A stretch of DNA of 64,000 bases from Cupriavidus sp. WGlv3 (lineage in GTDB: Bacteria; Pseudomonadota; Gammaproteobacteria; Burkholderiales; Burkholderiaceae): assembly GCF_023952475.1 (NCBI RefSeq), contig NZ_JALHRX010000012.1, forward strand, positions 124,001 to 188,000, given 5' to 3'. Positions 7,194 through 17,478 of this stretch are shown here, piece by piece. The notes beneath the pieces are model-generated. The model searched no databases. It was not told where the DNA came from and was given only the letters and a program-made list of their open reading frames with translations. The position numbers and the translations under genes were made by a program. Position 1 is the first letter of the stretch. Each line of letters begins with the position of its first letter.

Positions 7194-9477
7194 GCGCGCC
7201 CGCCTTCCCGCGCCGCCTTCTCCGCCAGCGCCTGCAGCACCTGCTCCGGCTTGATCGGATAGTGGCGGAAGCGCACGCCGATGGCATCGAACACCGCGTT
7301 GGCAATCGCCGGCCCGATCGCGACGATCGGGTCTTCGCCCACGCCCTTGGCGCCGAACGGGCCGCCGGGATCCGGCGCGGCCTCGAGGATCACGGTGCGG
7401 ATCTCGGGCATATCCATCGCCAGCGGCATCTTGTAGTCGACGAAGTTGGCGTTGAGCGAGCGGCCGGTGCGCATGTCGATCTGGTAGTCCTCGTACAGCG
7501 TATGGCCGATGCCCTGCTGGATGCCGCCTTCGATCTGGCCCGCGGCCGCGACCGGATGGATCACCTTGCCGACGTCGTGCACCGGCACCACCTGCCGCAC
7601 GGTGATGAAGCCGGTCTCGGTATCGACCGCGACTTCGACAAAATGCGCGGCGAACGAATACGACTTGGTCGGGTGATAGGTGGCGGTGCCCACCAGCTGC
7701 GCGGCGGGAATGCCCTTGCGCGGCATCACCGCCTCACGCACCGTCAGCGTGGGGCCGTCGCGGTCGCGCACGGCGATGATGCCGCCGGCCAGCGTCAGGG
7801 CTGCGGGCTCACATTCCATCAGCTTCGCGGCGCGCTCGAACAGCTGGCGCCTGATCTCGCCCGCCGCCATCTGCGCGGCCTTGCCGACCATGTAGGTGGT
7901 GTGGCTGGCAAAGGCGCCGATGTCCCAGGGCACCACGTCGGTGTCGCCATGCACCACCGATACCGCTTCGAACGGCAACGTCAGTTCTTCCGCCACGATC
8001 TGCGCGAGGGCGGTGTGCGCGCCGGTACCCAGCCCGGCCGCGCCGGTCAGCAGCACCACGGTGCCGTCCTCGTTCATCTTGATGATGGCGTTGCCCTGTT
8101 CCTTGATGCCGGGATAGGCGCTGCTGCCGTGCATCTCGCAGCCCAGGCCCCAGCCGGTGCGGACCGGGCCGCTGGTGTCGCGTGGGCGGCGGCGCAGCGC
8201 TGGCCAGTCGAGCAGTGCCATGCCGTGCTCGATGCAGGCCTCCAGGCCGTGACCGATCAGCGGATGGTTCGACGGCGCGATGTCGCCTTCGCGCACGGCG
8301 TTCCTGAGCTTTAGCGCGGCGGGGTCCATGCCCAGGTGCGCGGCGGCCTCGTCCATCTGCACGTCGAGCGCGTAGTAGGTCTGCACCACGCCGTAGCCGC
8401 GAAAGGCACCGGCGATGGGGCTGTTGGTGTAGACGCAGCGGCCCTCGAGCAGCACGTTGTCGCAACGGTACAGCGATACCAGCGCGGCGGTGCCGACATT
8501 GGTCACGCCGGGGCCGTGCGAGCCGTAGGCGCCGGAATTGAACACCACCTTGGCCTGGCGCGCGGTGATGGTGCCGTCGTTGCGGAAGCCCTGCTTCAGC
8601 CAGATTTTTGCCGGATGGCGCGTGCGGCCGCCCAGGAAGGTTTCCTCGCGCGTGTATTCCATGCGCACCGGCCGGCGCGTCTCGCGCGCCAGCAGCGCGC
8701 ACAGGAACTCATGCTGGAACAGGTCCTGCTTGGCGCCGAAGCCGCCGCCCATGTGGTCGACCAGCACGCGCACCTTGTGCAGCGGCAGCCCCAGCACCTC
8801 GGCCATGATGCCGCGCACCATGAAGGCGGTCTGGGTCGAGATCCACACCGTGAGGTTGCCGTTGCCGTCCCAACTGCACGTGAGCACGTTGGGTTCCATG
8901 TAGGCTGGGGTGGGGCGGCCGCCCTCGTAGATGCCTTCGAGGATGAAGTCGGCCTCGGCAAAGCCGGCTTCCACGTCGCCGCGCCTGACGATCACCGGCG
9001 GCAGCACCAGGTTGCCGCCGGGCTCGCGCTCATGGATGCGCGGGGCATCGGAGCGCTCGGCGTCTTCGGTGGTGAAGACGGCTGGCAGCGTGTCGTATTC
9101 GACCTCGATCAGTTCGAGCGCACGCTCGGCGATCTCTTCGCTGACCGCCGCCACCGCGGCCACGCCCTCGCCCCAGTAGCGCACCTTGTCGTCCAGGATG
9201 TACTGGTCGCAGGTCACTGACGCCGAGCGCGGGTGCGGCGAGCCGGCGTGCAGCACGCGCGGCACGTTCTCGTGCGTCAGCACGGCCTTGACCCCGGGCA
9301 GCGCCAGCGCGCGCGAGACGTCGATGCGGCGGATGCGGGCGTGGGCGACGTTGCTGCGCTTGATCTTGCCATACAGCAGGCCGGGGAAGGGCATGTCGGC
9401 AACGTACCTGGCGTTGCCGGTGACCTTGTCGAGCAGGTCGGTGCGCTTGACGCTGTGTCCGATCACGGCGTGGGTCA

Positions 9478-9478
<1 letters not shown>
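7190..9478 (-). CDS. Xanthine dehydrogenase-family molybdenum hydroxylase, large (Mo) subunit
   Basis: A 762-residue molybdopterin-binding catalytic subunit. It would hydroxylate an aromatic or N-heteroaromatic ring, or a related CoA ester, with water as oxygen source. The N-terminal a/b hammerhead domain begins at GNARYVADMPFPG. Further on are GGGFGAKQ, GAFRGYG at the Mo-site loop, and near the C-terminus AKGVGE, which carries the catalytic Glu of the family. The start is placed at 9478, where ATG shares one base with the stop of the [2Fe-2S] subunit; an ATG three bases earlier has poorer spacing to GGAGG. The order FAD, FeS, Mo subunit, UbiX with overlapping ends shows one tightly coupled operon. 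The family does not fix the substrate: xanthine, pyridine carboxylates and 4-hydroxybenzoyl-CoA are all used by relatives. Confidence 0.92.
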
Positions 9479-9977
<499 letters not shown>

Positions 9978-9990
<13 letters not shown>

Positions 9991-10862
9991 GATGCTCCGC
10001 GCACGGCGGCCTCCAGGGCTTGTTCGAGGGCGCGGCGGGTCAGCACGCTGACCATCTGCCGCCGGTAGGCTGCGCTGGCGCGCACGTCGCTGATCGGACG
10101 GGCCTCGTCCATGGCGGCGTGCGCGGCCTGCAGTATCAGGGCGTCGCTTACGCGCTGGCCGCGCAGCAGCTGCTCGGCGCGCGCCGCGCGCACGGGCGTG
10201 GGGCCGACCGCCGCCAGCACGATGCCGGCGTCGACGCAGTGGCCGTGCTCCACCGTCAGCGTTACCGCCACGCCCACGGTGGCCAGTTCCATCTGCACGC
10301 GGCGGCCATGCTTCAGATAGACCTTGCCGGTGCCGGGCCGAGGTGCCGGCACGGTGATGCGGGTGACGATCTCGTCCGGCGCGATGGCGGTCTTGCCGAC
10401 GCCGGTGACAAAGTCCTCGACGCGCAGCTCGCGCGAGCCCGACATGCCGTACAGGTGCACCGAGGCGCCATCGGCGACCAGCGGCGCGATCGAATCCGCC
10501 GATGGCGACGCGCGGCAGACATTGCCGACCACGGTGGCGCGATGGCGCACCTGGATCGAAGCGAAGTCGGTCACCGCCTTCGCCAGGCCGGCGTAGTGGC
10601 GCTGCACGAAGCCGGAGGTTTCGACCGCGCGCGTGGTCACCAGCGCGCCGATGCGCAGGCCGTTGACCGCATCGAAGGTCAGCACGTCCATGCCCGGAAT
10701 TCTCTTGATGTTGATGACCTGCTCGGGCTTGCGCACGGACTCCTTGATCTGCACCAGCAGATCGGTGCCGCCGGCCAGCACGCTGGCCTTGCCGCCGCAC
10801 CGGTGCAGCATGGCCGAGGCTTCGGCCAGCGTCGCCGGTTCGAAATACTCAAACGCTCTCAT
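9978..10862 (-). CDS. Molybdenum hydroxylase FAD-binding medium subunit
   Basis: A 294-residue FAD subunit and first gene of the operon. The ATG at 10862 has a strong AGGAGGAG box. FAD-binding motifs are VLAGGTDLLVQIK (about 29-41) and RHRATVVGNVCRASPSAD, the usual second FAD loop, followed by the CO dehydrogenase flavoprotein C-terminal domain. There is no extra cysteine cluster insert like that of 4-hydroxybenzoyl-CoA reductase beta subunits, so the enzyme is closer to general xanthine dehydrogenase-type hydroxylases. The promoter lies in the 211 bases shared with the divergent LysR gene, which is the likely regulator. Confidence 0.92.
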
Positions 10863-11073
10863 TGCTCCTCCTGGTCTGTGCCATCGGCGGCTGCCGGTCT
10901 TGCCGGGGTCGTGCGGGGCGCGCGCCGTTGAATCCATCATGGGCGGCAGCCCTTCATCGGTAAAGGTCCGGAAACGGATTAATTGATCGTGTTACCCTCT
11001 GAATCAGACGCGCCGCGAAAGCTCTGGCTCTTCGCCGCAGAGCGCGCACCCCGAGATCCCGGAGGTAGACAAC
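10863..11073. promoter_or_regulatory. Divergent control region of the LysR gene and Mo-hydroxylase operon
   Basis: 211 bases lie between divergent start codons. LysR-type regulators usually bind such a gap at a T-N11-A site. The AT-rich stretch GATTAATTGATC at 10977-10988, about 115 bases from the FAD-subunit start and 86 from the LysR start, stands out from the GC-rich surroundings as the most likely operator or core promoter part. I could not define clear -35 and -10 boxes. Confidence 0.45.
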
Positions 11074-11997
11074 GTGCCCAACCTCAGCAACATGAACGTG
11101 TCGCTGCGCCAGCTGCGCGCGTTCATCGCCGTGGCGCAGGAGCGCCACTTCACCCGCGCCGCCGAAAGGCTGGACCTGTCGCAGTCGTCGGTCAGCGCGC
11201 TGATCCACGAGCTGGAAGCCAACCTCGGCCTGAAGCTGTTCGACCGCCACACACGCCAGCTGCACATCACGCAGGCCGGCGCCGAGCTGCTGCCGCTGGT
11301 GAAGAAGGCAGTGGCCGATATCGACAGCGTGATCGAGAACTCCAGCGAACTGCGCACGCTGGGGCGCGGGCGCGTGTCGATCGCGGCGTCGTCGATCCAG
11401 GCGGCGCTGATGCTGCCGCGCGTGATCCGCGAGTTCTGCGTCAGCCATCCGGGCGTGAAGGTGGAACTGCACGATGTGTCCGAGCATGAAGTGACCAAGA
11501 TGGTCAGCTCGGGCGAGGTCGACTTCGGCATCGGCACCATCCCCGAGGGCCAGCCCGACTTGAGCGCGCACCGGCTGATGGACGATGCCTTCGTCATCGT
11601 GATGCCCGCGCACCATCCGCTGCGCCGGCGCAAGACGCTGCGCTGGGAGGACGTGGCGGGCCTGCCGGTGATCGGGCCGCACAAGGGCAACCCGATCCGC
11701 GATTGCCTGGACACCGCGCTGGCCGGGCGCGGCATTACGCTGCAGCGGGTGCACGAGGTGTTCCTGCCGCTGACCATGGTCGGCATGGTCGACGCCGGGC
11801 TCGGCATCGCCGTGATGAGCGCGGCGGTGACGCGGCTGACCGGCGCGCTGGGGCTGGCCACGGTGATGCCGACCGATCCGGTGATCCACCGCGCGATCTC
11901 GCTGCTGGTGCACGCGGACCGGTCGCTGTCGCCGCCGGCGCAGGCCTTCCGCGACCTGCTGATGCGCTACCGCGCCAGGCTGGCCGAAGCCAGCTGA
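11074..11997 (+). CDS. LysR-family transcriptional regulator
   Basis: A 307-residue regulator. The N-terminal winged helix is visible as SLRQLRAFIAVAQERHFTRAAE and SQSSVSALIHELEANLG. The rest is the LysR substrate-binding domain (VSIAASSIQAALMLPRVIREF, and EHEVTKMVSSGEVDFGIG). The GTG start at 11074 is chosen because GGAGGT sits 7 bases upstream; an ATG at 11092 is the alternative. It is transcribed away from the Mo-hydroxylase operon and sits between it and the NCS2-UbiD-amidohydrolase genes. It is the natural candidate to control both halves of the catabolic cluster in response to its substrate. Confidence 0.92.
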   Translation: MPNLSNMNVSLRQLRAFIAVAQERHFTRAAERLDLSQSSVSALIHELEANLGLKLFDRHTRQLHITQAGAELLPLVKKAVADIDSVIENSSELRTLGRGRVSIAASSIQAALMLPRVIREFCVSHPGVKVELHDVSEHEVTKMVSSGEVDFGIGTIPEGQPDLSAHRLMDDAFVIVMPAHHPLRRRKTLRWEDVAGLPVIGPHKGNPIRDCLDTALAGRGITLQRVHEVFLPLTMVGMVDAGLGIAVMSAAVTRLTGALGLATVMPTDPVIHRAISLLVHADRSLSPPAQAFRDLLMRYRARLAEAS

Positions 11998-12021
11998 CGG
12001 CGCCTGACTGCAGCAACTACC

Positions 12022-13413
12022 TCATGCCGGTTCCTTGGCCAGCCCGTGGGGCTGGGGGGCTGGCGAACGCGCGTTGAACAGCAGGTTCAGCAGTACGGCG
12101 GCCAGCGTGCCCAGCAGGATGCCGTTCTGGCAGAACTTGGCCAGCAGCTCCGGCATCTGCGCGAAGAACTTGTCCGACACCAGCGGGATCATGCCCAGCG
12201 CCACGCTGACGGCGACGATGTAGGCGTTCTTCTTGTTCTCGACAAAGTCCACATGGCCGAGGATGCGCACGCCGGTGGCCGCTACCATGCCGAACATCAC
12301 CAGCGCCGCGCCGCCCAGCACGTATTGCGGGATCGACGCCGCGAAGAAGGCCAGCTTGGGCAGGCAGCCCAGCACGATCAGGATGCCGCCGGCGGTGGCG
12401 CAGACCCAGCGGCTGCGCACGCCGGTGACCTGCACCAGCCCCACGTTTTGCGCGTACGAGGTGTAGGTGAAGGTGTTGAACACCGCCCCCACCAGCGCGC
12501 CGACACCGTCGGCACGCAGGCCGCGCGCCAGGTCTTCGGAGTCGACCGGGCGCCCGACGATCTCGCCCAGCGCCAGGAACTGCCCCACGCCTTCGATCAT
12601 GATCACGATCATCACCACGCACAGCGTGACCGAGGTCATGGCGTCGAAGGTCGGCCAGCCGAAGTGGAAGGGCGTGATGAACTCGACCCAGTGCGCGCCG
12701 CGCAGGCCGTCAAAGCTGACCTTGCCCAGCGCCAGCGCGATGCCGAAGCCCACCGCAATGCCGATCAGCACCGCCACATTGCACAGGAAGCCGCGCGCGA
12801 ACGCCACCAGCGCCAGCACCGTGCACAGCACCGCGGTGGCGATGGCAATGTTCACCGGCAGGCCGAAATTGGGATTGGGCACCGGGCCTGCCGCGGTATT
12901 GAGGGTGGGATTGCCGCCCGCCGCCCAGTTGATCCCCACCCGCATCAGCGAGATCCCGATCACCAGCACCACGGTGCCGGTCACCACCGGCGGGAACCAG
13001 CGCACCATCTTGCCGACATAAGGCGCGGCAAAGTAAGTGAAGACGCCCGCCACCATCACCGCGCCGAACACCGCCGGCAGCCCCAGCGACGGATTGGAGC
13101 CGGTGGCGATGATCGGCGCGATCGCGGTAAAGGTCACGCCCATCATCACCGGCAGGCGGATGCCGACCTTCCAGATGCCGATGCTCTGGATCATCGTCAC
13201 CAGGCCGCAGCAGAACAGGTCGGCGGCAATCAGGAAGGCGACCTGGTCCTTGGGCAGCTTGAGGGCGCCGCCGATGATCATCGGCACCGCGATGGCGCCG
13301 GCATACATCACCAGCACATGCTGCAGGCCCAGGGCCAGCAGGCGCGGCGGGGGCAGGACCTCGTCGACGGGATGCACGGCGGCATTCCCTTGCGTAGGCA
13401 GGGTGGGGTTCAT
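12022..13413 (-). CDS. NCS2-family nucleobase permease, second copy (xanthine/urate type)
   Basis: A 463-residue polytopic symporter. The start at 13413 (MNPTLPTQ) has an AAAGGAGA box. The NCS2 signature is AQNVGLVQVTGVRSR, with the Gln typical of xanthine and urate carriers, while the other permease at 2532-3881 has Glu there. VHPVDEVLPP near the N-terminus matches the conserved start of the family. About 25 bases separate its end from the convergent LysR gene. A 237-base gap to UbiD upstream contains a perfect TTGACA on the minus strand (13539-13544) but only a weak -10, so it may have its own promoter as well as read-through from the UbiD unit. Confidence 0.9.
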   Translation of the reverse strand: MNPTLPTQGNAAVHPVDEVLPPPRLLALGLQHVLVMYAGAIAVPMIIGGALKLPKDQVAFLIAADLFCCGLVTMIQSIGIWKVGIRLPVMMGVTFTAIAPIIATGSNPSLGLPAVFGAVMVAGVFTYFAAPYVGKMVRWFPPVVTGTVVLVIGISLMRVGINWAAGGNPTLNTAAGPVPNPNFGLPVNIAIATAVLCTVLALVAFARGFLCNVAVLIGIAVGFGIALALGKVSFDGLRGAHWVEFITPFHFGWPTFDAMTSVTLCVVMIVIMIEGVGQFLALGEIVGRPVDSEDLARGLRADGVGALVGAVFNTFTYTSYAQNVGLVQVTGVRSRWVCATAGGILIVLGCLPKLAFFAASIPQYVLGGAALVMFGMVAATGVRILGHVDFVENKKNAYIVAVSVALGMIPLVSDKFFAQMPELLAKFCQNGILLGTLAAVLLNLLFNARSPAPQPHGLAKEPA

Positions 13414-13650
13414 GCTGTCTCCTTTGGTCGGTATCACGCCGGTTGCGCATTGCGCTAACGTGTCGCCAAGGTGCCGGCGCTTCCTCTTGCGGGATGGTCT
13501 TGCCATCCTCTCGTGCGAAGCCCGCGCCTGTCCTGTCTTGTCAATCCAGCATGACAGCGGCGCAGGGAAGGTACAACGTTCGCGGTGGATTTATCGATCG
13601 GGTGAAACGATGAATCCGCCGTTTTCAGCGGGTTATCCCTGAGCCGGGTC

Positions 13651-15093
13651 TCACGGCACGTGGGATGCCACACGCTCCAGCCGCGCCAGCAGCGCGGCCG
13701 CCCGTGTCATCGCGGCAGGGTCGATGCGCGCGCGGATGCCATCGAAATTGGGCCCGCGCGTCGCATCCAGCCCCATGCGTGATGTGGTGCCGACACCGGA
13801 TGCCGACGGATCGAGCGCGCTGCCGGGCAGGCCGTCCACCACCACCACGTCCAGGTGTGGCTGCAGGTGCGTGGCCATGGCCCACAGCACTTCCTCGTCG
13901 CGGGTGATGTCGACGTCTTCGTCCACCGCCACCACCGTCTTCAGGTACGGGTCCCAGCCCAGCAGGCCCAGCATCACCTGGCGGGCCTCGCCGGGACGGC
14001 TCTGGCGCAGCGCCACGTAGGCGTGGAAATGCGTGCCGGAGCTGGGGTAGTGCACCGCGGTGACGCCGGGGAAGCGCTCGCGCAGCTTCTCCACCATCTC
14101 GGACTCGCGCGGGATCCGGCCCAGGTTCAGGTGCTCGGCCGAGTTGCCGCCGACCACGTCGACCAGCCACGCGTCCGTACGCCGCATCACGCTCTGCACG
14201 CGCAGCAGGTTGTTGGTCGAGCGGTCCGACGAGTAGCCGGTGAACTCGCCGAACGGGCCTTCGTCGACGCGCGCCTCGGGATCGATCACGCCTTCGAGCA
14301 CGATCTCGGCATGCGCCGGCACCAGGATGCCGTGGCGCGGCGTGCGTACCACTTCCAGCGGCGCGCCGAACAGGCCGCCGGCGACATGGCGCTCGTCCAC
14401 GCCGAACGGCAGCCGCGCGGCGCCGGCCAGCATGAACAGCGGATGCGCGCCGATCACCATGGCCACCGGCAGCGGCCGGCCCAGTTCGGCGGCGCGCTGC
14501 TGCATGCGCCACAGGTGGCCGCGCGAATGCAGGCTGGTGGCGATCTCGGTGGGCGAATGCAGCATCGAGCGGTGGTAGCTGGCGTTGCCGATGCCGCTGT
14601 CGGGGTCTTCCGCGATCAGGATCGCGTTGGTGATGTAGGGGCCGCGGTCGGTGGCGAAGTGTTTGATGGCCGGGATCGTGCGCAGGTCGATGTGCTGCGT
14701 CTCGACCTGGCCGGTGACGGCGCCGCGGTCCAGCACGCGCGGCGCCACCATGCGGCGGCTGCGGGCCTGGTATTCGGCATGGATGCCGGCGGGCGGCACG
14801 CCGCCCAGCATGCGCCCCACGCGCTCGCGCGAGGCGAACAGGTTGGTAGCGAGCGACGTGCCCAGTCCCTCGACATGGTCGAACAGCAGCGCCGGATGGC
14901 GCCCTTGCGCGGCCAGTGCCCACACCAGCGCGGTCGGGTCCTGGTCGGCGCCGACCGGCTCGCGGATATGCAGCACGTCTTCGGGAAAGGCCTCGCGGTA
15001 GGCGGCCAGGAACTGGTGGAAATCCTGCGAGGTGTCGTGGAAAGGCTGGCGCGCCGGCGTCGCGGATGCGAAGGGCGCAGCGGGTGCGTTCAT
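13651..15093 (-). CDS. UbiD-family prenyl-FMN-dependent decarboxylase
   Basis: A 480-residue reversible decarboxylase of the UbiD superfamily, acting on unsaturated or aromatic acids with prFMN, Mn and K. Diagnostic residues are present: EDPDSGIGNASYHR with Arg 175, and VDEGPFGEFTGY with Glu 278 and Glu 283, aligning with the Arg-Glu-Glu triad of UbiD/Fdc enzymes. AGGAG precedes the ATG by 7 bases. It is the third gene of a minus-strand unit headed by the two amidohydrolase-2 genes, and its cofactor can come from the UbiX in the neighbouring Mo-hydroxylase operon. It is unlikely to be the ubiquinone UbiD because the context is catabolic. The substrate is unknown. Confidence 0.92.
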   Translation of the reverse strand: MNAPAAPFASATPARQPFHDTSQDFHQFLAAYREAFPEDVLHIREPVGADQDPTALVWALAAQGRHPALLFDHVEGLGTSLATNLFASRERVGRMLGGVPPAGIHAEYQARSRRMVAPRVLDRGAVTGQVETQHIDLRTIPAIKHFATDRGPYITNAILIAEDPDSGIGNASYHRSMLHSPTEIATSLHSRGHLWRMQQRAAELGRPLPVAMVIGAHPLFMLAGAARLPFGVDERHVAGGLFGAPLEVVRTPRHGILVPAHAEIVLEGVIDPEARVDEGPFGEFTGYSSDRSTNNLLRVQSVMRRTDAWLVDVVGGNSAEHLNLGRIPRESEMVEKLRERFPGVTAVHYPSSGTHFHAYVALRQSRPGEARQVMLGLLGWDPYLKTVVAVDEDVDITRDEEVLWAMATHLQPHLDVVVVDGLPGSALDPSASGVGTTSRMGLDATRGPNFDGIRARIDPAAMTRAAALLARLERVASHVP

Positions 15094-15195
15094 GGATCGG
15101 CTCCTGAGGTCAGGGTGGGCCAGGGCGAAGGCTGCCCCGGCGGCCGGGAATGTTCCCGGCCGCCGTGCCGTGCCTGCCTGCCGGACAGCTGGCGA

Positions 15196-16110
15196 CTACC
15201 GGGTGCTGGCGTAGGTGTCCTTCAGCCGCGCCAGCGCTTCTTCCTGCGTCCTGGGCGGCGCGGTGGTCTCGATGCCAACCAGCCGGGCGATGTTGTTGCC
15301 CATGTAGTCCTCGAGCCCGTCCTCGTCCAGGTCCATGCCCTGCGGCGCGGGGCCGCACAGCATTTCCAGCTCGCGCAGCCACATGCCGGGCTCGTTGGGC
15401 GGCGTGTCGGTGCCGAACACGATCTTGTCGCGCGGCAGCTGGCGTGCGAACTCGACGATGCGCGACTGGAAGCACCAGCCCGATTCGCAGTACACGTTTG
15501 GCGTGTCCATCGCCATCCAGAACGCCTCGAACGAATAGTTGCCGCCGGTCTGGATGCCGAAATGCCCGATGATGAAATTGACCATCGGGAATTCGCGGAT
15601 GATCGGGTAGAACATGGTCGGGATCGTGTACGGGCCGTCGCCGGTGTGGATCAGCACCACCACGTTGTACTTGGCGCAGACTTTCATCGCCGGGCGCAGC
15701 CAGTCGAGCGCGCGGTCGGGCCGGTAGCCGTGCATGTTGGCATGCAGCTTCAGCATCTTGAAGCCGTACTCCTTGACGTGGAATTCCAGCTCCAGCGCGC
15801 CTTCTTCCGGGCCCCAGCGCGGGTTGAAGGTGAAGTTGCCGATAAAGCGGTCGGGGTATTTCTGGCACAGCTCGGCGATATACGCCATGTAGTCGCGGAT
15901 GCCTTCGCGGCCGCGGCGGTTGCCGTCGCGGTAGCCGGTGTTGCCCGGCGGCGGCTGGATAAAACCCATGTCGATGCGGCGCGGCTTGCCGTTGATCATG
16001 TAGGGGCCGTCCATCATCTTGAGCATGCGCTCGCCGTTGAAGGGCTCGCCGGTGTGGCGCCAGGCTTCGTCGACCAGGTTGGTCGGGTGCAGGTGGGTGT
16101 CGATAATCAT
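15196..16110 (-). CDS. Amidohydrolase-2 family protein with complete metal site
   Basis: A 304-residue TIM-barrel protein of the ACMSD/gamma-resorcylate decarboxylase group (Amidohydro_2). The metal ligands expected for the family are all visible: His 6 and His 8 in DTHLHP, His 155 in HTGDG, His 183 in GHFG and Asp 235 in GTDTPPNEPG. The start at 16110 has a CGGAG box. It follows its paralogue at 16156-17058, 45 bases downstream in the operon, and precedes UbiD. Known relatives are non-oxidative decarboxylases or hydrolases of aromatic and ring-opened acids. The specific reaction cannot be told. Confidence 0.88.
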   Translation of the reverse strand: MIIDTHLHPTNLVDEAWRHTGEPFNGERMLKMMDGPYMINGKPRRIDMGFIQPPPGNTGYRDGNRRGREGIRDYMAYIAELCQKYPDRFIGNFTFNPRWGPEEGALELEFHVKEYGFKMLKLHANMHGYRPDRALDWLRPAMKVCAKYNVVVLIHTGDGPYTIPTMFYPIIREFPMVNFIIGHFGIQTGGNYSFEAFWMAMDTPNVYCESGWCFQSRIVEFARQLPRDKIVFGTDTPPNEPGMWLRELEMLCGPAPQGMDLDEDGLEDYMGNNIARLVGIETTAPPRTQEEALARLKDTYASTR

Positions 16111-16155
16111 GTCGGGTGCTCCGGAGTCCGGTTGTCGTTGGCGCGGGTGCGGACC

Positions 16156-17058
16156 TTATGCGGCCAGGCGCGCTTTCGCTTCTTCCAGCGTGCGCGGCAC
16201 CGGCGTCGGCTCGAGGCCGATCATCCGGGCGACGTTGTTGCCGAGGTAGTCCTCGAGCGTGTCTTCATCCAGATTCAGGCCCTGGGGCGGCTCGAAGCAC
16301 AGCACTTCCAGAAGGCGCAGCCACATGCCGGGCTCGTTGGGCGGGGTGTCGGAACCGAACAGGATCTTGTGCTTGGGCAGCACCTTGGCGAACTCGACGA
16401 TGCGCGACTGCAGGCACCAGCCCGATTCGCAGTACACGTTGGGCATGTCCATCGCCATCTGGAACGGCTCGAAGCAGTAGACGCCGCCGGTCTGCACGCC
16501 GAAGTGGGCCATGATGAAGTTCACCGTCGGGAACTCCTTCATCATCGGCACCCATTCGGTCGGGATGCTGTAGGGGCCGTCGCCGGTATGCAGCTTGACC
16601 AGCACGCCCAGTTCGGCGCATTTCTGCAGCGCCGGGCGCAGCCAGTCGAGCGCGCGGTCGGGGCGGTAGGCGTGCATGTTGGCCTGGAACTGGACCATCT
16701 TGAAGCCCAGCTTCCTGACGTAGTGCTCGATCGCGTTGACGCCGTTCTGCACGCCGCAGCGCGGGTTGTAGACGAAGCAGCCGATAAAGCGGTCCGGGTA
16801 CTTCCGCACCATCTCGACCGTGTACGCCATGTACGCGTCGATCGATTCGCTGCCTGACTTCACGCCGTCGGTGTAGGTGTAGATGGTGTTGCCCTGCGGC
16901 GGCTGGATAAAGGCCTTGTCGATGCGGCGCGGCTTGCCGTTGATGGTGAATGGGCCGTCCATCATCTGGATCAGGCGCTCGCCGGTGAACGGGTCGCCGT
17001 CGTGGCGCCAGGCCAGGTCCACCAGGTTCGTCGGATAACAGCTGGTGTCGATGATCAT
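16156..17058 (-). CDS. Amidohydrolase-2 family paralogue lacking the N-terminal HxH motif
   Basis: A 300-residue sister of the protein at 15196-16110, collinear over the whole length. It keeps His 157 (HTGDG), His 185 (AHFG) and Asp 237 (GSDTPPNEPG). The N-terminal metal motif is changed: where the sister has DTHLHP it has DTSCYP, so both metal-binding His are gone. The start at 17058 is supported by this alignment; the Shine-Dalgarno (AGGGGA) is fair. It is the first gene of the minus-strand unit, behind the promoter at 17279-17307 and a leader of roughly 210 bases. It may use another metal set, be a decarboxylase with altered chemistry, or be the partner subunit of its paralogue. Confidence 0.88.
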   Translation of the reverse strand: MIIDTSCYPTNLVDLAWRHDGDPFTGERLIQMMDGPFTINGKPRRIDKAFIQPPQGNTIYTYTDGVKSGSESIDAYMAYTVEMVRKYPDRFIGCFVYNPRCGVQNGVNAIEHYVRKLGFKMVQFQANMHAYRPDRALDWLRPALQKCAELGVLVKLHTGDGPYSIPTEWVPMMKEFPTVNFIMAHFGVQTGGVYCFEPFQMAMDMPNVYCESGWCLQSRIVEFAKVLPKHKILFGSDTPPNEPGMWLRLLEVLCFEPPQGLNLDEDTLEDYLGNNVARMIGLEPTPVPRTLEEAKARLAA

Positions 17059-17478
17059 GGGAGATCCCCTAACAATGACTAGGTTGGACACGCATGCGGC
17101 GGGCGCGCGCGAACAACGCCGCGGGGCCGGCCTTGCATGCTGCGATCGGGAGTCTTTGTCAGGGGAGCGTCTGGACCACTGCGCCACCGACGAAATACTC
17201 CGTCAGTGAGCAATCTCCAGTTGGACGTCGCGGCATTGCACCGCTGCTGTCCAATCGACCGCTTCTACCCACGCGCTCTTTATACATAGCGCCTCGGCAT
17301 GGGTCAAGCGCATCATGTGTTGCGCCGCACGAACAGTGGGGCCGGCCTGCATTCCAGACCAGGCCGCGAATCCGCTACATTGCGGGGACCGCAGCGGCAG
17401 GCCCGGCCGCCGCGGTATATCGACAACAGGGCCGCTCGCTTTGAACGGGGTTCATCACAGGGAAGGGGGAAAGAACCT
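17059..17478. other. Intergenic region: long leader of the amidohydrolase-UbiD unit
   Basis: 420 bases lie between divergent genes. The minus-strand promoter at 17279-17307 implies an untranslated leader of about 210 bases in front of the first amidohydrolase gene. I found no clear riboswitch fold or terminator in it. The plus-strand lipoprotein gene must also start from here. An in-frame upward extension of that gene to 17299 has no coding character. Confidence 0.5.
17279..17307 (-). promoter_or_regulatory. Sigma-70-type promoter of the amidohydrolase-UbiD unit
   Basis: Read on the minus strand, TTGACC (17302-17307), a spacer of exactly 17 bases (17285-17301) and TATAAA (17279-17284) match the housekeeping promoter consensus well. 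Transcription would start near 17271. Confidence 0.65.

Noticed and set aside
13855..16857. Very long open frame of 1000 codons on the plus strand
   Set aside because: It lies antisense to the UbiD and amidohydrolase genes and gives a His/Arg/Ala-rich translation without motifs. It is a high-GC shadow.
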